Source of the DNA: Syntrophaceae bacterium UBA6255
GTDB taxonomy: Bacteria; Desulfobacterota; Syntrophia; Syntrophales; Smithellaceae
DNA length: 5,693 nt
Direction: 5' to 3'
NCBI GenBank assembly: GCA_002441205.1
Contig: DJVN01000133.1
Location: 57,313-63,005 of the forward strand
The notes under the pieces were generated by a model that saw only the letters and a program-made list of their open reading frames with translations, was not told the DNA's origin and searched no databases. Position 1 is the first letter of the stretch. Each line of letters opens with the position of its first letter. Shown here in pieces: positions 1 through 4,290 of the stretch. Both the position numbers and the translations under genes were made by a program.

Positions 1-386
1 GCGGTTACAATATCACCTTCGGGTTCGGTCGCCAGTACCGAATATCTGTGAATAATTGATAAAACTTCACTGGTTTCTTCCAGTTTTATCCCCGAAGTGA
101 ATTTCAGCCATCGAATGCCGTCCCGGAAAAGAGTGAAAGGCAGAGATCCTTCTTCAGATCGTCCTTTATGCACTTCTATCTCCTGACAGATTACGCGATC
201 TCTTTCGACTTCAATTCTGATATCGCCATATTGGCGAATATAGACCTCGATGATTTCGTGAAGTTGGCGGATGGAATTCAAACTGATGCTGTGACTTTCA
301 GGATATAACGATACATTTTTATATGTCAGTAATAAATTCGAGAACAGTTTTTTGGTGTCCTCTAAAACAGTGCCCTGTATGTTCAT
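1..386 (-). CDS. N-terminal part of an unassigned conserved-looking protein (runs off left edge)
   Basis: The frame is open from an ATG at 386-384 to the window edge, giving 128 complete codons. An in-frame TAA at 401-399 excludes an earlier start, and no clear Shine-Dalgarno sequence precedes the ATG. The product begins MNIQGTVLEDTKKLFSNLLL, has no signal peptide or membrane segment, and looks soluble and cytoplasmic. It is rich in alternating charged and hydrophobic residues, with a helical-looking N-terminal half (residues 8-53), a short beta-like stretch near IRIEVERDRV (57-66), and then SLPFTLFRDGIRWLKF (81-96). From memory this resembles N-terminal regions of large uncharacterised deltaproteobacterial proteins, some with HEAT-like or signalling C-termini, but I cannot name a family. 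A consensus-like promoter lies about 250 bases upstream (635-663), implying a long leader. That the frame is coding is well supported by composition and length; the function is unknown. Confidence 0.8.
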   Translation of the reverse strand, partial: MNIQGTVLEDTKKLFSNLLLTYKNVSLYPESHSISLNSIRQLHEIIEVYIRQYGDIRIEVERDRVICQEIEVHKGRSEEGSLPFTLFRDGIRWLKFTSGIKLEETSEVLSIIHRYSVLATEPEGDIVT

Positions 387-628
387 TGCTATGCCATTTT
401 AAATCATTCGTTCTTCTGTTTTATAGAATCTGCGCAATCGAAGCAACTTTTTACAATATCACCGGATGTGAACACATAAATTAAGGTAAGTTTAATGACC
501 AATCATTTTATTTCGATGTTATAACCGCTCTCGTTGTTCCCTCGAGGATCAGCTTTCTGCATGGAAAATGATAATTCGAATTTCCAATAAATAAAAGGAG
601 TAGATTCGAATAATAAGAAAATTCTTTT
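387..628 (-). other. Long 5' leader of the left-edge gene
   Basis: This stretch lies between the predicted start site (near 628) of the promoter at 635-663 and the ATG at 386, so it would be an untranslated leader of about 240 nt. It holds a pair of ATTCGAAT palindromes (573-582 and 604-611), a short dyad AATGA-CCAA-TCATT (494-507), the palindrome CCTCGAGG (540-547), and a 19-codon ATG frame (562 down to 503) that has no ribosome binding site. A weaker promoter-like pair, TTGCTT (446-441) and TATAAA (425-420), is separated by only 15 bases and could give a shorter transcript. I recognise no riboswitch class and no terminator-like hairpin plus U tract. Confidence 0.4.
573..611. repeat. Twin ATTCGAAT palindromes 30 bp apart
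   Basis: ATTCGAAT occurs at 574-581, where it extends to the 10-bp palindrome AATTCGAATT (573-582), and again at 604-611. The two are exactly 30 bp apart from start to start, close to three helical turns. They lie 20 to 60 bases downstream of the -10 box of the minus-strand promoter at 635-663. Such placement would suit a dimeric regulator blocking transcription, but the motif is short and AT-rich, so chance is a real alternative. Confidence 0.3.
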
Positions 629-634
629 TGTGGG

Positions 635-663
635 AGTATAGGAAATACATCCTTTTATGTCAA
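635..663 (-). promoter_or_regulatory. Near-consensus sigma70-type promoter for the left-edge gene
   Basis: Read on the minus strand, a perfect -35 box TTGACA (663-658) is followed by a 17-bp spacer and a -10 box TATACT (640-635, five of six consensus bases). The predicted start is near 628, and transcription runs leftwards towards the gene starting at 386. This is one of the best promoter matches in the window. The only minus-strand gene it could serve directly is the left-edge gene, through a leader of about 240 nt, unless it drives an unrecognised small RNA. Confidence 0.6.
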
Positions 664-807
664 GTCAATCTTGTCCTAAATCCGATGTACGCATTTTATG
701 ATGAAGAATGGAAAACTTTCCTGTTCGTTGATATTCATTAGCCCTTCGTTTTTCATGATTTATCCGTTGCTTTTTTAAAGTAAAAAAACCCGTTTTCGAT
801 TTGCTGA
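664..807. other. Intergenic stretch downstream of the adhesin-like gene; no gene seen
   Basis: This is AT-rich sequence between the stop of the two-domain exported protein and the next promoter. On the minus strand just past that stop there is GGG followed by seven T (790-781), then a short TA-rich stretch and AAAAAA. This could act as a weak terminator, but there is no convincing GC-rich stem. A 67-codon minus-strand frame crosses this stretch (868 to 665). It starts inside the preceding gene in another frame and has no sign of being real. Confidence 0.4.
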
Positions 808-1740
808 TTATTTGCAGATTTGTTTTCGTAAAAGGTCTTCCTGCGATTCCGGGACGATATGTTTCCATTTTGCTTTATGATTTGAACGTTGAAATAAAAC
901 ATTATCGTGCATGTCATAACAAAGAATATCGATTAACCGTGACCTTTTATTCTTACAGTCTATTTCATGTAAAGTTAAATCATACGAAAGGTTTTCTAAC
1001 TGTTTTTTCGTATATAATCCACTCCGGACCAGCTTTTGAATATCTTTTTCCCTGTGTTTATCGGAGTATTTTAATTTGCACCAAACCTGAACTAAATCTT
1101 TTGATTTAAATTCTATATTGGCCTTATCATATGAATAAACGGACCCGAGAATCAGTCTGCCATATTGCACCCAATCCTTTTTATCATTCTTATTCATCTG
1201 CAGAGGTTTGGTTCCCGCGGATTTTATCTGTGCCGGTTTTGTTTCAGCTTGTTCCCTCACGGGTTTTTTCTCCGCCACACAAACTTGTTGATATAAAATA
1301 TCAGCCATGCTTTGAGAAATAATGCGTTCCCATGCATTATGGAACACGCCATGATCTAAAATCTTTCCCCCTTTGTTATAAGAAATAATTTCCTTTACCC
1401 TATGGAGTCTTTTCTTGCAGTCGATTTCTATCAGAGAAATGCTATAATCATAGTGCTGATATTGGATGGACTCTTCCATGTTATATTGTTTGATACTCTC
1501 AATTTTTTCTTTTCTTTCATTATCCGTGATGGTTTTATAACTCCAGACCGTTTGAGTATCTGCGGATTCCGTAATATTTTTTTTACTGTAATAGTAAACA
1601 CTTCCGCCCTTGCTTTTTCCGTAAAACTCCCATGCTTGATGATTTTCCGGTTCTGGGAAACAAATAATAGGGGATACAGAAACGAGTAGCAAGGGGACAC
1701 AAAGCCATAAAGAGATAACTAAAAATTTATTTTTTATCAT
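808..1740 (-). CDS. Exported protein with two tandem surface-adhesin-E-like domains
   Basis: This 310-residue protein starts at an ATG preceded by AGGA at a plausible distance (minus-strand CCAGGATGTAAA just before the start). Residues 1-27 form a signal peptide (Lys-rich start, then a Leu/Val core), so it is exported. C27 follows PII, not a canonical lipobox, so a lipoprotein is less likely. The mature part is an internal duplication. Domain 1 (about 36-154) and domain 2 (about 188-309) share an opening W-x(2)-YG, a GSVYYY/GSVYSY strand, a VWSY/VWCK strand, an EIDCK motif (C108, C262) and a closing segment W-(E/K)-x-I ending in a cysteine (C154, C309). The two cysteines in each copy are positioned to form a disulfide. 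The linker 155-187 is Lys/Pro/Glu-rich. The pattern resembles the surface-adhesin protein E family (Haemophilus protein E-like), which is usually a single domain. The ligand is unknown. The gene lies 99 bases after the TPR membrane protein gene, with its own promoter candidate. Confidence 0.85.
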   Translation of the reverse strand: MIKNKFLVISLWLCVPLLLVSVSPIICFPEPENHQAWEFYGKSKGGSVYYYSKKNITESADTQTVWSYKTITDNERKEKIESIKQYNMEESIQYQHYDYSISLIEIDCKKRLHRVKEIISYNKGGKILDHGVFHNAWERIISQSMADILYQQVCVAEKKPVREQAETKPAQIKSAGTKPLQMNKNDKKDWVQYGRLILGSVYSYDKANIEFKSKDLVQVWCKLKYSDKHREKDIQKLVRSGLYTKKQLENLSYDLTLHEIDCKNKRSRLIDILCYDMHDNVLFQRSNHKAKWKHIVPESQEDLLRKQICK

Positions 1741-1774
1741 TTTACATCCTGGCCATTATTTATTATCCGCACGC

Positions 1775-1808
1775 TGCTATTGCCGATTGGTTGCATGGCA
1801 GCATAGCA
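1775..1808. repeat. Inverted repeat overlapping the promoter of the adhesin-like gene
   Basis: TGCTAT-TGCC (1775-1784) is complementary to GGCA-gc-ATAGCA (1797-1808), giving ten base pairs with a 2-nt bulge around a 12-nt loop. One arm covers the predicted -10 box (1805-1800) and the other lies in the predicted 5' end of the transcript. No U tract follows on either strand, so it is not an intrinsic terminator. It could be an operator or a structured 5' end. Confidence 0.35.
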
Positions 1809-1827
1809 TGTTTTGAATGATTGTAAA
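1800..1827 (-). promoter_or_regulatory. Candidate promoter for the adhesin-like gene, within the intergenic gap
   Basis: On the minus strand, TTTACA (1827-1822, five of six) is followed by a 16-bp spacer and TATGCT (1805-1800, four of six). The -10 box is preceded by TGC, an extended -10 motif. The predicted start near 1793 gives a leader of about 53 nt before the ATG at 1740. This would let the exported protein be transcribed apart from the upstream membrane protein gene, although readthrough is also possible because no terminator is visible in the gap. Confidence 0.4.
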
Positions 1828-1839
1828 GTATAAGTCAAA

Positions 1840-3684
1840 TTAAGGGCAGATTCCATGACTTTTAGCGCTTTCCAATAATTCGCAAGATCCCAAAGAACAT
1901 GCCTTTCGCGCATCTTGACAGCCAAGGTCTTTGTTGCCCTGATTAAAATAAACAAATCCTCTACTTTGATAAGCCGTCGGTAAATGGGGCTGTAATGTGA
2001 TGACCTCATTAAAATCCTCGATGGCAAGTTTATATTGATTGAGTTTGGCATAGGCAACCCCTCTGTTATTATAAGCATTGGCATAGTCTGAATTCAGACG
2101 GATGACTTCACTATAGTCTGCTATGGCGCGTTGATATTGCCCGAGATTATCGTAGGCCATGCCCCTGTTGTAGTAAGCGACGGTAAAATCCGGTTTCAGA
2201 CGTATGGCTTCATCGCAGTCTTCTATAACACGTTGATATTGGCCTATGATGTAATAAGCCTTACCCCGTATCAGATGCGCCGTGTAATTATTCTTGGTCA
2301 CTTTCAGCGTATGATTAACAAGATCCAGGCTGTTTTTCCAGTGACCGCATTGCCGCCATGTTAAAACAGCAAGAATGAATAAGATGGCTGTTCCTATCGG
2401 AAATAAAACCTTTTTGCGCATGTCTTTCCGTTGGAATAAAAGAGGTATGCCCCAGGCAAGCATGACACCAATGCCGATAGACGGTAGATAAGTATATCGG
2501 TCGGCCATTGAACGAGTACCGATATTCAGGATCGGTATGATACCTATTACAGGCAAAAGCGTTATGGCATACCATAACCATCCGACAATACATTGCGGCA
2601 ATCGTTTCATATTTAAAATAACGATAATCGTGATCAAGCATATAAGGAAAGTCGCCCCCAGGACCTGCCAGAGGGGAGGTTGATCCGGGAAAACGTAGAA
2701 AGCAGCCAGATCAAAAGGCCAGAAAGTTTTCTCCAAATATCCCACAAAAGAAACCAGTGCATTGGCGAGCCGCAATTCCAAGGGGGGAAAATATTGTTGT
2801 ATCTGCTCTGGGGAGTCACCAAACGGTTTATATTGCGTGTAAATTGTCATGATGGAAAAAGCGGCTGATAAAATAAAAAAAGGTATTTTTTCCCGCAGTT
2901 GCCATAATGGAATTATGCCTGCCATTTTTTTCTCTGACAATGCCGGTTCTCGGGTATAATGTGCATTCCCGTTAGGAGTTTCTTTTTGGGAGTTGATTTG
3001 ATTTACATTTTGCTTGGTGTAGAAAGGTGTAGCGCCTTTCAGAACAGCTCTTGTTTTCTGAGCCTGGAGACGGCCCAGAGGCCAGTAATCAAGAAGTAGC
3101 ATAATGACAGGCAGTGTGACGACAATGGGCTTACTCATAAGGCCGCAGGCAAAGCACAGCAGAACAAATAAATATCGTTTCAGAGTCGGTTTTTTCGTAT
3201 AAAAGACATACAGATACAATGTCAGCATCCAGAAAAACGTGCTTAAAACATCTTTACGTTGAACAATAAAGGCAACAGATTCCACCCTCAGAGGATGAAG
3301 GGCGAACAAAGCAGCGACGAATGCACTCTTCCAGACGGTACCGGTCATCCTGTGGAAGACTGCAAACAGCAGCAGTGTATTCAGGATATGAAATATCAAG
3401 TTTGTGAGATGGTAGCCCCCGGCATTCAACCCGTAAAATTGATAATCGAGCATCCAGGAAAGCCATGTCAAAGGAAACCAAAACTGACCATAGGTTGAAC
3501 TGAACGCCCAGCGAATTCCTTCCAGAGTGACACCGGATTGGATGTATTTGTTGTCGACGATATAAAAATCATCATCGATATTGATGAAATAAAACTGATT
3601 AACCTGCCAGTAAACAGCAAGCGTAATTAAAGTTAAAAAGATATAAACTGCAATTTTTAAACTAAAGTCTTTTTTATTGAACAT
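1840..3684 (-). CDS. TMTC/PMT-like polytopic membrane protein with C-terminal TPRs (putative glycosyltransferase)
   Basis: This 614-residue protein has an N-terminal membrane part (about 1-450) with roughly ten hydrophobic segments, the first at 10-28. An acidic cluster INIDDDFY (35-42) falls in the first extracytoplasmic loop, where GT-C glycosyltransferases carry their catalytic acidic residues. Other motifs typical of bacterial TPR-containing relatives of PMT/TMTC proteins are FWFPLTWLSWMLD (68-80), HPLRVESVAFIVQRKDVLS (130-148), LMSKPIVVTLP (182-192) and MADRYTYLP (393-401). The tail 466-601 holds four consecutive 34-residue TPRs and ends in a Cys-rich stretch (C589, C596, C601, C613). 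By analogy with eukaryotic TMTCs the TPRs would be extracytoplasmic, and the cysteines fit that. A likely role is sugar transfer from a lipid-linked donor onto exported protein or glycan; donor and acceptor are not evident. The start is an ATG with a poor ribosome binding site. The family resemblance is strong, but enzymatic function is unproven for bacterial members. Confidence 0.88.
   Translation of the reverse strand: MFNKKDFSLKIAVYIFLTLITLAVYWQVNQFYFINIDDDFYIVDNKYIQSGVTLEGIRWAFSSTYGQFWFPLTWLSWMLDYQFYGLNAGGYHLTNLIFHILNTLLLFAVFHRMTGTVWKSAFVAALFALHPLRVESVAFIVQRKDVLSTFFWMLTLYLYVFYTKKPTLKRYLFVLLCFACGLMSKPIVVTLPVIMLLLDYWPLGRLQAQKTRAVLKGATPFYTKQNVNQINSQKETPNGNAHYTREPALSEKKMAGIIPLWQLREKIPFFILSAAFSIMTIYTQYKPFGDSPEQIQQYFPPLELRLANALVSFVGYLEKTFWPFDLAAFYVFPDQPPLWQVLGATFLICLITIIVILNMKRLPQCIVGWLWYAITLLPVIGIIPILNIGTRSMADRYTYLPSIGIGVMLAWGIPLLFQRKDMRKKVLFPIGTAILFILAVLTWRQCGHWKNSLDLVNHTLKVTKNNYTAHLIRGKAYYIIGQYQRVIEDCDEAIRLKPDFTVAYYNRGMAYDNLGQYQRAIADYSEVIRLNSDYANAYNNRGVAYAKLNQYKLAIEDFNEVITLQPHLPTAYQSRGFVYFNQGNKDLGCQDARKACSLGSCELLESAKSHGICP
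1882..2289 (-). repeat. Four tandem TPR-encoding units
   Basis: The region encodes residues 466-601 of the membrane protein as 34-residue units beginning near 466, 500, 534 and 568. Each carries the TPR pattern with aromatic and small residues: AYYNRGMAYDNLGQY and AYNNRGVAYAKLNQY are near copies. Units 1 to 3 are the most alike, while unit 4 diverges (NQGNKDLGCQDARKAC) and acts as a cap. The DNA is correspondingly a diverged 102-bp tandem repeat. Confidence 0.8.
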
Positions 3685-4060
3685 AGTGACCCGAGTTTGT
3701 ATTTATACCATATATTAGATTATTGCTCAGCCATAATTTGATTATTTTTTAATAAACGGAGACATAAAAAAATTATCACAGAAGTTCTTGCGGAATGTAA
3801 ATGGTAAGGTTAAACACTGAAACATAGAAACACGTCGCTGTTTCCCGGAGCATTTCCGCGGGCGGTTTTAATATGTGCCCAAGTAGGCCGTTAACTGTGA
3901 TACGGGAATGTGTTTTTGAAATACATGTGGTCAGTGTGAGGCACTGACATCCAATAATGATTTTTTAATGTTCATTAATTATAAAATAGTATTTACTGCT
4001 TGTTTGAACCGTATCTTATTGTTTTGCTCCATCTATGCATTGTCTGATCAAGAAATCCAG
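3685..4060. other. Gene-free stretch upstream of the TPR membrane protein gene
   Basis: I see no credible coding frame on either strand. It contains isolated stem-forming sequences: GAAACA-CGTCGC-TGTTTC (3827-3844), a GC-rich patch around 3844-3866, and a perfect 7-bp stem GTCAGTG/CACTGAC with a 5-nt loop (3930-3948). A T run begins 12 bases after that last stem on the plus strand, too far for a classical terminator. The 9-mer TTTTGCTCC at 4022-4030 recurs exactly 50 bases on, at 4072-4080, at the start of the small RNA. Confidence 0.4.
3702..3710 (-). promoter_or_regulatory. Weak extended -10 candidate upstream of the TPR membrane protein gene
   Basis: Minus-strand TGG-TATAAA (3710-3702) matches an extended -10 element with five of six bases of the hexamer. 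The sequence 17 bases upstream (CTGAGC) is a poor -35. The predicted start near 3695 leaves only about 10 nt before the ATG at 3684, too little for a normal ribosome binding site, so the true promoter may lie elsewhere in the gap. Confidence 0.25.
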
Positions 4061-4072
4061 GCTAATTATAAT
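4044..4072 (+). promoter_or_regulatory. Promoter of the candidate small RNA
   Basis: A perfect -10 hexamer TATAAT lies at 4067-4072. A weak -35 candidate, CTGATC (4044-4049, three of six), sits with a 17-bp spacer; TTGTCT at 4040-4045 is a better hexamer but 21 bases away. The predicted start at about 4078-4081 coincides with the first bases of the stem that closes the downstream RNA fold, as expected for a stand-alone RNA gene. The poor -35 could mean dependence on an activator. Confidence 0.5.
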
Positions 4073-4078
4073 TTTGCT

Positions 4079-4211
4079 CCGCGGGAGTGAAGTGTCACAC
4101 AAGGAGTGTAAGGCGTGTGCTCACTTTTTCCTTCCTGTAGGCTACTCCCGCAGATGCTGACATCATACTGATAAGAAAAATATTATCAATCCCTCGAAAG
4201 AGGGATTTTTT
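4079..4211 (+). ncRNA. Candidate small RNA (about 130 nt), class unknown
   Basis: The element is bounded by a perfect TATAAT box and an intrinsic terminator, and is the only plus-strand transcription unit I can support. Folding by eye gives a closing stem GCGGGAGT/ACTCCCGC (4081-4088 with 4144-4151, eight perfect pairs), with 4076-4079 able to extend it against GA-t-GC at 4153-4157. Inside are two competing hairpins using the same arm: ACAC-AAGGA-GTGT (4097-4109), or CACAC (4096-4100) with GTGTG (4115-4119). Downstream follow GATG-CTGA-CATC (4153-4164), TGATAA/TTATCA (4169-4174 with 4183-4188) and the terminator. The AAGGA loop resembles a CsrA/RsmA site. It also resembles a Shine-Dalgarno sequence for an 18-codon GTG frame (4115-4171), so a tiny mRNA is an alternative. 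It lacks the hallmark sequences of SRP RNA, tmRNA and GEMM riboswitches, and I see no 6S-like long bubble. It converges on the PilZ gene. Confidence 0.5.
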
Positions 4212-4214
4212 CTT
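4188..4214 (+). terminator. Intrinsic terminator of the candidate small RNA
   Basis: AATCCCTC (4188-4195), a GAAA tetraloop and GAGGGATT (4200-4207) form an eight-pair perfect stem, and the T run on the plus strand extends to 4211, then CTT. This is a classical plus-strand intrinsic terminator. On the minus strand the same stem is followed only by an interrupted T stretch (GATAATATTTTT), so it might weakly end the PilZ transcript about 80 bases after its stop. Confidence 0.85.
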
Positions 4215-4290
4215 CACGGATTGACAATTAAGGATTTGTGCCGCCACCTTTTTTATCGGATTGTGTTCTATACTTGAGCATGAAATAATT

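Noticed and set aside
5..463. 13-bp exact direct repeat TTACAATATCACC at 5-17 and 451-463
   Set aside because: One copy is inside a coding region and the other in the leader, with no further similarity around them. A match of this length is near what chance gives in AT-rich sequence of this size.
665..868. 67-codon minus-strand frame beginning inside the end of the adhesin-like gene
   Set aside because: It overlaps the real gene's C-terminal codons in another frame, has no ribosome binding site, and its sequence is basic and low-information. The upstream gene ends naturally at its conserved terminal cysteine, so no frameshift needs to be invoked.
801..1689. Plus-strand frames of 60-100 codons opposite the adhesin-like gene
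   Set aside because: They are antisense shadows of a minus-strand gene with clear internal domain duplication and a signal peptide.
1737..2084. 115-codon minus-strand frame spanning the end of the TPR gene and the intergenic gap
   Set aside because: It overlaps the TPR repeats in another frame. The TPR frame is unambiguous, and this frame shows no domain.
4081..4211. Interpretation of the plus-strand RNA as a GEMM c-di-GMP riboswitch, SRP RNA, 6S RNA or tmRNA
   Set aside because: The diagnostic sequences of these classes are missing. No gene follows on the plus strand for a riboswitch to control, and there is no SRP GGAAGG-type loop context, no tRNA-like ends and no long 6S-type bubble.
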